Positions 46,077-57,474 of a DNA stretch of 64,000 nucleotides are shown piece by piece. The notes under the pieces were generated by a model, which had not been told where the DNA came from, ran no database searches, and was given only the letters and a program-made list of their open reading frames with translations. The DNA lies in NCBI GenBank assembly GCA_029959085.1, contig JARWIR010000002.1, forward strand, positions 34,993,733 to 35,057,732, written 5' to 3'. Position numbers and translations under genes: made by a program. Every line of letters starts with the position of its first letter. The stretch's first letter is position 1. The DNA is from Nemophila menziesii. Its lineage: Eukaryota > Streptophyta > Magnoliopsida > Boraginales > Hydrophyllaceae.

Positions 46077-46769
46077 GATTACCAGAAGATGTAACTATAA
46101 ACTCACTAGAATGTAGCTGAGTAGGGGTCTCATAACCAGATCCACTTTCTGTAATAGAATTTGAACTAGATCCATGACTAAAGAAGGAAAGTTGACCGGA
46201 GAGTTGACTAGATTATCTTCATCAGATGAATAACATTAGCTTTGTTATATTACTAAATCTTGGCTTATGCTTTGGATCTGTTTTGTTGTTTATAAACGAA
46301 GAATTTATCTTAGAAAAGTTAAACATTTTAGTCATCGTAAATGAGATATGGAAGCTAAAAAAGAAAATAAAAGGGAACAGGAAAAGCGGCACTAAAAGTG
46401 AGGAAGAGAAAAAGTGGGTGATGATGAAGGATGATGAAAAAAAAGGTGGATAAGGTGGAAAGGAATATTGTTTGATTCCAGGAAATCAGTAAATAACAAA
46501 TAATCCAAGAAAGAAAAGACCAAAAAAATATGAAAAAGTAAGGAAAAGCTAAAAAAGGAAAGAAATCTAATGGAATAAATTATTCCTACAAAGAATGACT
46601 AGAGAGAGGTTTTTTCCAATTTTGACTCTCTTTACTAATTTAATTGTTTTAATAGACACTATGTTATTCTACAATTGCACAAACTGTCTCACACTATTCA
46701 AAATTTTCAATAAAACCCCTTAAATATCCTTAATTACAATAATTAGTCACAATTAAATTAAAAATAATA
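46077..46769. other. Unassigned AT-rich DNA
   Basis: Not homologous to other parts of the window. On the minus strand 46077-46210 has an open Ser/Thr-rich frame (about 43 codons, 'SHGSSSNSITESGSGYETPT') cut by E's LTR. The rest is A/G-rich with no gene seen. The left part may be the 3' flank of the neighbouring LINE. Confidence 0.4.
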
Positions 46770-48015
46770 ATCAAGTAATGATTATTTTGGATAAATGCAA
46801 ACGTACAAGACCCTAAGAGGTCGTAGCCAATCGCAAGGTGCGTTAGCCGGTGAGTAATATCCATATTTTGATCAATCGAAGAACCTCGTTGTCTAGCGTT
46901 CTGTGCAGATCGGTCAATGCCATTAAGATGACTCGAAATATGCTTAAAGAACAAACTACCATGTTCATAGGGTTTGACTTTCCACCATACTGCTGGCAAT
47001 GACTTAATACCTTGAATCAAATCAAGGTTGTCGGAGCTGATAACTGTTCTATTTCCCTTGTTATGCATAGCATGCCGCTTCTAGGACAACAATCGCCTCC
47101 CCTTCAGCCGATGAGTCTGCCAAATTGGTTTTGAGAAGATCACTTGATTACCCGTTTGTGCATCTCTCTTAACAATTTCAATACCACTTTGTTCATATCT
47201 AGTTTTGAAAGATGCATCAAGGGACAATGATTTGTTTTCCTAGAATTTCCTCTGGGTCCCAACGGTTGTTGTTGGTGATATTAGGTAGCCGGATTGGTTG
47301 AGTGGGAGGATTCACCTAGTCTGGGACAAAAAGATCCTTCATACCTTCATTAGTCGCCATAAGGACCGTATTTATATCCAGTTTACAGTGTTCATGTATG
47401 CATTTCATCTTATGTTTCCAAATATTCTGCAGTGTTAACATCACGTATTCCCCCCACTATATGTGTATCCCATTTTGTCGTTTCATCTCCATTACAGATA
47501 TTAGTGAACCATCCCCCAGTGATTCTGGATTTGTCTCCGGGACCCTTATTTGTAATGTCGTTCCTGCCCAAACCTGTTTACAGAATTAACATGTTAAAAG
47601 AATATGTGTAGTATTTTCCATGGTCTCATTGCACTAGTTGCACCATTTATCGATGCTACAGTCCTTTGTTGGTTATATATTCCGACAGGCTTTCCAAGTG
47701 AAATTCCTGATTTTATTCGAAACATTGGATTTCCAAATTTTATTCCAAAGTAAAGGATCACACATTTGAGAATGTAGTTATGTTGTTCTTCCCTCTGTGG
47801 TGCCTCTTGTGTGAGTATCCGATATCCCAATTTTGATGTGTATTCGCCTAAATGAGTATGTGGCCAAGTAAATGTGTCATGTTCTTCCCTAATAAGTAAT
47901 GGTATTCGGATAATGTCACCCTTGACAGGGTACTATATGATCGCGTTAATGATTTCCCAGTTCCATTGTTCATTACCCCTCTACATGAGCTGGTCAACTG
48001 TTTCTAGTGTCGTGT
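46770..48015 (-). pseudogene. LINE-type RT zinc-binding and RNase H region, decayed
   Basis: On the minus strand, reading from D's edge: a segment with 'IIRIPLLIREEHDTFTWPHT' and 'LGEYTSKLGYRILTQEA', the usual pattern just before the zf-RVT domain of plant L1-like elements. Next comes a decayed zinc-binding stretch (about 47830-47600, 'NKIRNF' and 'W' landmarks, stops). Last is an RNase H-like domain of the RVT_3 type (about 47110-46790), with 'SAEGEAIVVLEAACYA', 'VISSDNLDLIQGIKSLP' and 'NMDITHRLTHLAI'. Several stops break it. D split it; the upstream part is at 57285-57474. Confidence 0.75.
48011..48015. other. Target duplication CGTGT, left of D
   Basis: Partner at 57285-57289. Both lie within the LINE-derived sequence. 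Confidence 0.95.
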
Positions 48016-49784
48016 TGGTGGGTCCTGGTGTGTTATAAAATTAATGTGAAAGTAAAGGAACCACAATCACCGCAAGTGTACGGTTGTCCAAGTAATATTC
48101 GATAAATCGAGTTCGTTCGCAGGGACGGATTAGGCACAACTCAGGTCTTAATCAAAAAGTAAGAATAATTGCATAACAGAAAAATAAAATAAAGTTTTTT
48201 GTTTGGTTTTTATAAACTAAAAGATGCAAGAAAATAAATTACGAATTAAAAGAAAGCAAATAAAAGAGATTTGAAACTTCAGATGAGAAAGAGTACTTGA
48301 TCCTCGCAAGGGTTTCACCTAACCTACCTAATTCATGCTTCTGTTTAAGGGCTAAACTGGTATTATTATGCTAGTCGGGACTCTAATATCTCCTAGCCCC
48401 CGTCAGGGTAGACCTAAGAGATATCCTACGGTATTACAAACCCTGTCAGGGTGAATATAAGCTACTTTCAGATGAATAATAATTCACCTCATTAGCTGCA
48501 TGGTTAGTTAAGCCTGTCAAGGTCAATAACGGATACTATGCGTCTATTATCTAAGTCTGTAATTAAACCCCCTGTCAAGGTGATCCATACGCCACTATAT
48601 GGAATAGCCTAATTACTATGATCTAAGTTTGATTCATGACTTCAAAATTAGTAATTAAAACAAAATAATAATCAACACAAATTACCTAGTCTAATTTAAA
48701 CTATTAAATCCCAAATTCAGAAAACATAAATTAAACAGAATTAAGTTCAACCCATATAGCGATTCTCAAGTACTAAAGAAATTAGTTCATAACGGAATGG
48801 AAAACTAAAATTAAATTAAAGGAATTCATAGTTTCAAATTATAGAAAGAAAATAAAGAACCTAAAGGTTAAGATGACTGATGATGGAAGAACATGACTCC
48901 TCCAGCACTAGCTTCTCCTTGCCTCCTTGCTCTGACTTGAAAACCTTAAGCCTCTTGTGTAATTCTCTGAAGTGTGTGAAAGTAGGAGGTTAAGGGGTGT
49001 ATTTATAGGTGTTAGGAGCCCTTAGGTAGAATTTCTTGGACTGGAAGACAAGTCAAGGACTCTTAAATGCGTAGCCCTAAATTCTAGGAAAGGTAAGATT
49101 TTGCTGCTGATTTGATTTGGTCATATCTTTTTCAATACTTATCCGTTTGAGAAGTTCCAATATATGAAACTGCTTGTCTTGGAAAGAGATTTCTATTGGT
49201 GCAGACTACTCGTCCAGAATCCTAGCCAATAGTGAGTTATGAATTAATCTTTAAAACGTGGCTGAAATTTCAGATTCACAAGGCAGCTTTATCTTTTCCT
49301 TCTTTCAATATATCTTTCCTAAATCTTCTTATTTCCATGTAAATATTCTTTCCTTTAATCCTTCATCTTGACTTGGTCTCTGAGTAATTATCATTTATCT
49401 TTTAAAGTTTCACATTAAATAAATAATTAAACCGCATATGCTTAAAAAGAATAAATCAAGAAATCAAGAAAACGAAATAGGAAAGTGTACTCTAAAAATA
49501 GAAACTCGAGTAAAAATCATTTCCTAACACTCTAAAATACACTAAGACTTTATTCTCACTTCTTCTCCTTGGATTGGTCTTTCATGAAATTCAAGAACCA
49601 ATTAACTTTGCATTAAAAATAGTCAAATTTACGCACAACAGCTCAGATTCTGCAAATAGTTAATTTCCAAGGGGAGGAAGTGCAATATGATCAAATAAGC
49701 CTAAAAGTCTATCAAATAAGTCATTTATTCACCTAAAATGATGTCTCCAAAGGGCTAATAATTAGAACAAATAGGGAGACATCA
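48016..49784 (-). repeat. 3' LTR of element D (1769 bp)
   Basis: Minus strand TGATGTCTCC...GGACCCACCA. TATAAATA box on the minus strand at 49000-49007. Partner 55514-57284. Confidence 0.95.
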
Positions 49785-49820
49785 AGACCCCAAACTCAAA
49801 CCTTTGTCGTCCCGACAAAG
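49785..49820 (-). promoter_or_regulatory. PPT of D with adjoining hairpin
   Basis: Hairpin CTTTGTCG-3-CGACAAAG (49802-49820), then TTTGAGTTTGGGGTCT (49785-49800), on the minus strand. Fully kept although D is old and internally deleted. Confidence 0.9.
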
Positions 49821-51157
49821 AAAAATAAAAACAAAGGATCTTTTAGGTGAACGCAGAAGGTAGAATCTAGAAAATAATCCCAAAGCAAAAATTAAAACAA
49901 ATTTCATATAGTCTAATCTAGGAATTAATATACACCTACACTTATCATGCAAAATCAAACACAAAACAATATCAATTCAAAATTAATTTCACAATGCTAG
50001 AAGGTTACGCTTATTACTTATCTCAAGATGGTAGCTATAGGGTGTTCCTCGATCTTTAATTGCTTTGAATGCTCCACTTAAAATATTCCCTATTAACACA
50101 CTGTGCATCTAGGAATCACAAGGACTTTACGGTTTTAGCGTAGGCTGAAGGACGGTATGGTATGTATATTTGGTAAATTTGAAGTGAGCTTTTGGCTCTC
50201 TCCTCACTTACCATTAACAAACTATCCAAGAGCTTGAGTTTACACTCGAATAACGTTCTCACTCAACCTATTTGACGCGCTTAATTAGCGTCCCCAAATT
50301 AACCCAATAAGCACTAAGGATGATTCACTTAAAAATATCCACTTTCCCGGTCCGAATATCTATTCTTTTCAAATCATTCATTTTTTTTCTTTTATATAGT
50401 CATGACTCTCTTTTTAATGTTGATATATCATGCTATTTTTCATAGTTATGCCTATTCATAACTTGAGCTCGAAGCTTATTTTCCATTCACTATTACCCCG
50501 GCAAAGGGTTACAATATAATAAACCTGTGAATCATCATCATGTAAAGCACAAAACATCATTGATAAGCTCAAAACTCCCAACCCAATGTAAATTCCCAGA
50601 TAGTGGACCCACCACTCCAAACTCAAGCTCAAGACAGGAAGTCTCAGGATCGTGATTCAAGTGCGGGACATATGGTCATGCCTAACAATTTAAAGGGATA
50701 TTGGCTTATAATGTGACGACAAAAGAAAGGCTTAAAGGCTGAACATTTGTCTAAGAAGGATAAAATTAATTCAGGGATAGAAGGCCAAAAAGGATTCAAA
50801 GGGCTAACAAAGAACTACCTCTATCATCTTCCTATTTACACAACTTGTCTCTAGTTCATCCCTAAGTGGGTTCTCTACTCATTTAGATCTCACGTTCTAC
50901 AAACCACCCATTATCCTTAAGCACAAGTTTACTTCTTTTGCATTGTTAATTAATTTTTCTTATCAATTACTTCATATTTGCATGCAATCAAAGTTCAACT
51001 TCATACTAACTCCTAAAGTCAACTATTTTCTATCATTAATTCATAAAAAGCATGCTTGATGGGGGCATTTAAAATTCTCTACAGTCAACGCAACCCTAAG
51101 ATTAATTTTATTGAAAGCATGTAAAACACAAAAAATTGGGATGAGGCAACGAACCCC
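49821..51157 (-). other. 3' untranslated region of D
   Basis: Non-coding; homologous in outline to A, B, E and F. PPT-like motif with one mismatch at 50614-50626. Confidence 0.75.
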
Positions 51158-51194
51158 ACCCCAAACTCAAAAGTGAGTCGTGTCCCCACGACTC
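51158..51194 (-). promoter_or_regulatory. Hairpin plus PPT-like motif of D
   Basis: GAGTCGTG-ggga-CACGACTC (51175-51194) and TTGAGTTTGGGGT (51158-51170) on the minus strand, unchanged from A. Confidence 0.8.
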
Positions 51195-51255
51195 GACAAA
51201 GACTCAATAAAGCAATAAAATTAAACTAAACTATCTAACTAGTGCCTACCATCAA

Positions 51256-51711
51256 TTAAGAAGAATAATTAGAACGGGGTACCTGGCCATAAAGATCCAT
51301 CATATCCTCCTTCAAAGAAGAAGAATTATTATCAATATCCATGTTCAAAGTTACCTTGTCCCTTGTTGAATTCATCTTGGAAATTTCCTCCCAAAGTGCT
51401 ATGACTTGTTTTCTTAGATGATCGATTTGTTGTTGATGTTTGATAGCTCATGGGGGTGTGTAAGAATCATTCAGAGAAGAGGAAGAAGAACCTTGATCTT
51501 GGATTGGTGTCTTGTCTTTAGGCTTTGATTGTACCTTTATCCTAGTTGTGAATTTCTTGTGTAGTGGTGGTGCAGGTGCCTTTTCTTCTTGTTTTTCAGT
51601 AGGCTCATCAAGATTGATGGCCTTTTCAATTGTGGAACCAGGCAAATTCTTGTTCTTCCCTAGGATACAACACTTCCTCTTATAATCCAAAGCATCTGTT
51701 CTGTTTGTCAT
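51256..51711 (-). pseudogene. Shortened env-position ORF of D (151 codons, one stop)
   Basis: Starts MTNRTDALDYKRK, sharing MTNRT with A, B and F. The conserved core (about 240 residues in A) is missing. After a Lys/Pro/Ser-rich stretch there is one in-frame TGA (51448-51450), then a helix-like tail ('IDHLRKQVIALWEEISKMNS') and the stop at 51256. The tail matches the position and character of the coiled coil of A but not its sequence. The TGA could come from CGA by C-to-T change. Apart from it the frame is open, so the short form may itself have been a working product once. Confidence 0.6.
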
Positions 51712-52609
51712 GGTTGATTTGACCCCAAACTCAAGTTATACCAATGGTAGAATAAAGTTAAGAAAACTTGGTATAGCTTGGGTTTCTTGCTTGGATTAGA
51801 TGAAGGAAGTTGTTTTCTTGACAAATCTTAGAAGAACTCTTGAAAGCTTGATGATCGTGGTTGTGTTTAATGGTGTTTGTGATGAATTTGATGAAGAGGG
51901 TGTGTTTATGGAGGATGGAAGAGAGAATTTGTGATGTCATTGTGTTTGTTGTGGAGGTTTAATCAAGCTTCAAGATGTATTTATAGGGTTGGGAGCTGGA
52001 AAATTCGTGTGGGAGAGGCTAGGGTTAAGTTTGGTAAGGTAGGAATTTGATTAGGCAAGCAACTCTTCACAAACCGCCACTGTGCGGTATACCGGGCATA
52101 ACCTCCGGTATACCGGACCCATCAGGTCTTCATTTTTTGTCTCGGCAAAGACCCCATGGTATATAACCCGTGGCACGGGTTTTTGCCACTGTTGAATTTC
52201 TCGTCTCTGTCCAAAAACCCGCGGTATCCAACCCGTGGTACGGGATTTCCCACCTGCGGTATACTGGAGGTATGGCCTGGTATACCGGACCGCGCATCGA
52301 CAACTTTTTCTCATCTCGGTATAAAACACGCGTTAGTAACCCGTGGCACGGGTTTTCTTCCTGCGGTATACCGGGGTTCTAGGGCGATATACCGGACCTC
52401 GCGCTGAATTTTCCCATGTGTTCCTTTTTTCGTTTCCTAGCACCCCAAACTCAATTCCTGCACCATTAACACACTACCTTTCTCATTTATTTTAAAAGTA
52501 GACACTAAAACTCGATACTAACTTAGAATTATACACTAGGAATTGAAAAACTTAAAGCAATAAACTAATATACAATGAATTGGCTTTTGTTTAACGTCGG
52601 GGTTACCTC
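51712..52609 (-). other. Pol-env spacer of D with palindromic array
   Basis: 52075-52405 is GC-rich, with cores CGGTATACCGG/GGTATACCGG (about 52086, 52102, 52288, 52364, 52387) alternating with CCCGTGGCACGGG (about 52168 and 52339). PPT-like motifs are at 51722-51734 and 52442-52454. Same plan as A and B, different cores. Confidence 0.8.
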
Positions 52610-55369
52610 TCAAATCATTTTCTTCACATAACCTCCCCAGCAGTGAGTAAGGTTATCAATGTTTGCTGCATGGAATTTGCATCCCTTAGCTTTTATGACC
52701 ACCAGTTGATTTGAAATAACCTTTGTGACCATGAACGGTCCTTGCCAAGAACTCTTGGCTTCGCGCGTTTTTGGAGGAGGATCAGGCTTCTTTAATGCAA
52801 CCTCTTCGCCTACTCTGAACCCCCTTTTCTTTCTCTCTTTCTTAGGTTCTTTTGGAACCTTCACGTTACGCCCTTTTTCTTTCTTCTTTGCATGGTCAAG
52901 GTGTGGATTTTTCTTAGGATATGGAGGATTTTTATTAGGTGGTTTCTTTCTGAGCTCTCTTTCCTCCATTCCTAAGGAGTCCACAACTTTAGTTGGCTCC
53001 TGTTCAATCACATCAATCCGGAAGCAATCCTCCTTGGAATCCTGAAACTTCATTGGCTTAAACACGTTAAATTTCACCTCCTCGTCTTGGATACGCATAA
53101 TCATTTCACCGTTCTCTACATCAATCAAAGTACGCCCCGTGGCTAGGAATGGTCTTCCCAAAATAATGGGGACATTCCTATCCGCGTCGTAATCAAGTAT
53201 AAAAAAATCAACAGGAAATATTAACGTACCAGCCTTGACGAGGACATCTTCTAGTCTTCCCTCTGGATGTACGAGGGATCTGTCAGCCATTTGCAAAACC
53301 ATAGAGGTGCGTTTTGCGTTTCCTATCTTCAACTTTTCAAACACGGATTTGGGCATGAGATTAATACTTGCTCCCAAATCACATAAAGCTTTCCCTTGCC
53401 ACTTAGCACCGATGGAAATCGGGATCGTAAAACTTTCAGGATCAAGTAATTTGGGTGGCAACTTACTTTGGCAGATGGCACTACACTCTTCTGGCAAACC
53501 CACCATTTCATTCTCAAGATACTGACGCTTGCTGGTGATAGCTCTTTTCAAGAATTTCATGTATTTCGGTACACCTTTGATAGCTTCTAAGAAAGGTATA
53601 TTAATGTTAAGCTTACTCACCATGGTTATGAATCTCTGATATTCCGCAGTATCTCCTTTCTTTTGAACTCTTGAAGGGAATGGTGGAGGAGGACGGACTT
53701 CTATAGTATCTTTCTTTTTTGGATTTTCCGGAACCTTCTCCACTTCCACTACTTCTGGTTCATCTTCTTTTTCCACTACCTTTTCTACCATTTTCTCTTT
53801 CCCAGCTGTTTCTTTTTCTTTCATAACGGGAAAAGGTGGGGGTGGAAGATTCTTACCACTTCTAAGAGAGATCGCGTTACATTCTTCATATGGTTTAGGT
53901 TCTTCAGTATCGCTTGGTAATTGTCCCTGTGGACGCTGATTTAATTGCTTTTCCATCTGAGCTATCTGAGTTTCCATCAATTTAAGTGATGTGGCCGTAG
54001 TTTGTTGAATGTTGATTAGTGTCGTCAAGGTTTGCTGAACATCTAGTGCGCCTTCTTGAGGATGAGCAGGTAGAGTTTTCTGGTTCATGGTCTCGGTATA
54101 AGCATCTTGAGGAGGTTGTCTCTGAGCTTGATTTCCGTATGCTTGTCAACCTTGGTAGTTGTTTTGCGGTCTTGGTTGATAATTATTGCCTTGGGGACGC
54201 GGTTGATATGCATGTTGCGGATTAGCGGCCCCATTTGGATTCGAATATTGGAAACCCAGATGGTTTCTGTTTGGTTGATAACCTTGACCACTTGAGTTAA
54301 AATTTCCTCGGTTGGAAACGAACATTACGGATTCTGTATTGTGTTGACATTGCTCCCATTCATGATCTTGCGTACCGCAATTAGAACACCCATAAACTTC
54401 TTGTGTAACATTAACTTCTGCTCTTTTACCTGCAACACTCTTTGTAACAGCGAGAGTAAGCTGTTTTAATTGTTGTTCAAGTTTGTTTTCCATGGCGGTG
54501 AATTTTTCTTCAATCAGTGCAATATTTCCACCTCGGACAGGTGTTCTTACGGTGTTCCAATCTAGTTCATTCGTTACGGTTCTATTCAAAATAATCTTAG
54601 CATAGACAGGTTGTACCCGTAGAAATGAACCACCACAAAGTAAGTCTAGATCCTTTTTTGAAGAGCCATCAAGTCCTCGGTAAAATATCTTCATCTGTTG
54701 AATTTCTGTGAGGCCATGATCAGGGACTCTTCTTAAGCAAATCTGAAATCTCTTCCCACTTCTACCCAAAGTCTCGTCTTCCTCTTGTTTGAATGACGTT
54801 ATTTCAACTTGCGCATCTAATCTCATGTTCGCTGGGTAGTATCTATCGAAGAACGCGGTTTGTAATGCGTCCCATGTTGTAATTGTTCCGGGTTCTTGAG
54901 AATCATGCCACTCGCTTGCTCCATCAATAACGAAGTATCTAAAATGAGCAAAATACATTTGCTCTTTAGTTACTCCTTGCGTAATATAAGAATCGCAAAT
55001 TTTCATGAACTTCTGTACAGCACGGATTGGATCTTCGGTAGGTGCTCCTCGGAAATTGCCATAACTTTGAAACTGAGATAACATACCAGGATCGGGTCTG
55101 AATCTCTCGACATTAATATTTGCAGGGCCAATTCCGAGGGAAGGAGCTCGAAACGGAGCTTCTTCAAGGCCATTGATGAATCATGGATCATTGTTTTGAG
55201 CTGGGGGAGCAGCAGGAGGGTTGGGTTGTTGATTTCCAACTTGGTTTTCAGCCATTGTTTCTCTTGCTAATTGCTCCTCTAACTCTTTTGCTTTAGCTTC
55301 TCTCTTTCTTTTATTTGCTTCTCGAAATAGGTTTTCGGGATTTGCAAGAATCACGATATCTTCATGCAT
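52610..55369 (-). pseudogene. Element D Gag-protease fused to GPF integrase tail
   Basis: Starts MHEDIVILANPENL at 55369. Gag core ('[14 protein letters not shown]'), knuckle ('CSNCGTQDHEWEQC', CX2CX4HX4C), protease with DLGAS, then 'KFQDSKEDCFRIDVIEQ'. After that the frame enters a Lys/Pro-rich linker ('KKEKGRNVKVPKEPKKERKK') and an SH3-like tail with SSWQGPFMVTKV, the counterpart of A's '[12 protein letters not shown]', ending 'CWGGYVKKMI'. RT, RNase H and integrase zinc finger and core are absent. Two in-frame TGA codons (55181-55183 at a Trp codon in A; 54146-54148) break Gag; from 54145 to the end about 510 codons are open. Known plant non-autonomous elements often keep Gag alone; keeping the integrase tail is unusual. 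Confidence 0.9.
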
Positions 55370-55489
55370 AAACCAAAACCTGTAAACCCGAGAAAGAAAG
55401 ACAACCCAAAGCGTAAAACTGAAAAATAAAACTAAAACTAAATTACAATTAAACTACTAAAAGATTAACACCGGGGTCACACGCTACCG

Positions 55490-55507
55490 GCCCCGGCACC
55501 GGCGCCA
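55490..55507 (-). promoter_or_regulatory. Primer-binding site of D (tRNA-Asp type)
   Basis: TGGCGCCGGTGCCGGGGC on the minus strand, 6 bases from the LTR; two changes from A's site. Confidence 0.85.
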
Positions 55508-55513
55508 AAAACT

Positions 55514-57284
55514 TGGTGGGTCCTGGTGTGTTATAAAATTAATGCGAAAGCAAAAGGAACCACAATCACCGCAAGTGTACGGTTGTCCAAGTAATATTCG
55601 ATAAATCGAGTTCGTTCGTAGGGACGGATTAGGCACAACTCAGGTCTTAATCAAAAAGTAAGAATAATTGCTTAACAGAAAAATAAAATAAAGATTTTTG
55701 ATTGGTTTTTATAAACTAAAAGATGCAAGAAAATAAATTACGGAATTTAAAGAAAGCAAATAAAAGAGATTTGAAACTTCAGATGAGAAAGAGTACTTGA
55801 TCCTCGCAAGGGTTTCACCTAACCTACGTAATTCATGCTTCTGTTTAAGGGCTAAACTGGTATTATTATGCTAGTCGGGACTCTAATATCTCCTAGCCCC
55901 CGTCAGGGTGGACCTAAGAGCTATCCTACGGTATTACAAACCCTGTCAGGGTGAACATAAGCTACTTTCAGATGAATAATAATTTACCTCATTGGCTGCA
56001 TGGTTAGTTAAGCCTGTCAAGGTCAATAACGGATACTATGCGTCTATTATCTAAGTCTGTAATTAAACCCCCTGTCAAGGTGATCCATACGCCACTATAT
56101 GAAATAGCCTAATTACTATGAGCTAAGTTTGATTCATGACTTCAAAATTAGTAATTAAAACAAAATAATAGTCAACGCAAATTACCTAGTCTAATTTAAA
56201 GTATTAAATCCCAAATTCAGAAAACATAAATTAAACAGAATTAAGTTCAACCCATATAGCGATTCTCAAGTACTAAAGAAATTAGTTCATAACGGAATGG
56301 AAAACTAAAATTAAATTAAAGGAATTCATAGTTTCGAATTACAGAAAGAAAATAAAGAACCTAAAGGTTAAGATGACTGATGATGGAAGAACAGGACTCC
56401 TCCAACACTAGCTTCTCCTTGCCTCCTTGCTCTGACTTGAAAACCTTAAGCCTCTTGTGTAATTCTCTGAAGTGTGTGAAAGTAGGAGGTTAAGGGGTGT
56501 ATTTATAGGTGTTAGCAGCCCTTAGGTCGAATTTCTTGGAGTGGAAGACAAGTCAAGGACTCTTAAATTCGTAGCCCTAAATTCTAGGAAAGGTAAGATT
56601 TTGCTGCTGATTTGATTTCGTCATATCTTTTTCAATGCTTATCCGTTTGAGAAGTTCCAATATATGAAACTGCTTGTTTTGGAAAGAGCTTTCTATTGGT
56701 GCAGACCACTCGTCCAGAATCCTAGCCAATCGTGAGTTATGAATTAATCTTTAAAACGTGGCTGCAATTTCAGATTCACAAGGCAGCTTTATCTTTTCCT
56801 TCTTTCAATATATCTTTCCTAAATCTTCATATTTCCATGTAAATCTTCTTTCCTTTAATCCTTCATCTTGACTTGGTCTCTGAGTAATTACCATTTATCT
56901 TTTAAAGCTTCACATTAAATAAATAATTAAACCGCATATGCTTAAAAAGAATAAATCAATAAATCAAGAAAACGAAATAGGAAAGTGTACTCTAAAAATA
57001 GAAACTCGAGTAAAAATCATTTCCTAACACTCTAAAATAAACTAAGACTTTATTCTCACTTCTTCTCCTTGGATTGGTCTTTCATGAAATTCAAGAACCA
57101 ATTAACTTTCCATTAAAAATAGTCAAATTTACGCACAACAGCTCAGATTCTGCAAATAGTTAATTTCCATGGGGAGGAAGTGCAATATGATCAAATAAGC
57201 CTAAAAGTCTATCAAATAAGTCATTTATTCACCTAAAAGGATGTCTCCAAAGGGCTAATAATTAGAACAAATAGGGAGACATCA
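55514..57284 (-). repeat. 5' LTR of element D (1771 bp)
   Basis: Partner of 48016-49784, about 2.5% different by eye. Minus-strand TATAAATA at 56500-56507. Confidence 0.95.
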
Positions 57285-57289
57285 CGTGT
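57285..57289. other. Target duplication CGTGT, right of D
   Basis: Second copy of 48011-48015. Confidence 0.95.
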
Positions 57290-57474
57290 TCACCGGTTTA
57301 TCTTTGATGAGACCCGAGGGCAGCCATTTGTGTTCCCATATTTTTGTTGTTTCCCCGTTTCCAATCTGTATGATTCCGTACTATACCAAAATATCTCTAC
57401 CTTCTATTATACTTGCCCATGACCATGATTTGCTTTGTCTAGGATTGACATCAAGGAAATCCTTGTTCATATAG
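57285..57474 (-). pseudogene. LINE-type RT C-terminal fragment, decayed
   Basis: The minus-strand frame reads 'NPRQSKSWSWASIIEGRDIL', a stop, then 'IIQIGNGETTKIWEHKWLPS'. 'W.W.SI..GRD.L' followed by 'IGNG....IW...WL' is a signature of plant L1-like reverse transcriptases, between the RT and zf-RVT domains. Continues at 48015 after removal of D. The upstream RT itself is not present. Confidence 0.8.

Larger units (their letters stand above)
48016..57284 (-). mobile_element. Non-autonomous Athila-type element D (9269 bp)
   Basis: Complete on the minus strand: LTRs 55514-57284 and 48016-49784, PBS, Gag-PR-GPF frame, spacer array, short env-position ORF, PPT, target duplication CGTGT. RT, RNase H and the integrase zinc finger and core are absent, so it needs enzymes from another element. 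I count about 40-45 differences between its LTRs (about 2.5%), making it clearly older than A and B. LTR and Gag type match C. Confidence 0.93.

Noticed and set aside
52725..53525. Plus-strand frames opposite D's protease (also opposite A, B and C)
   Set aside because: They are antisense shadows of the strongly conserved protease frame and recur only because that frame does.
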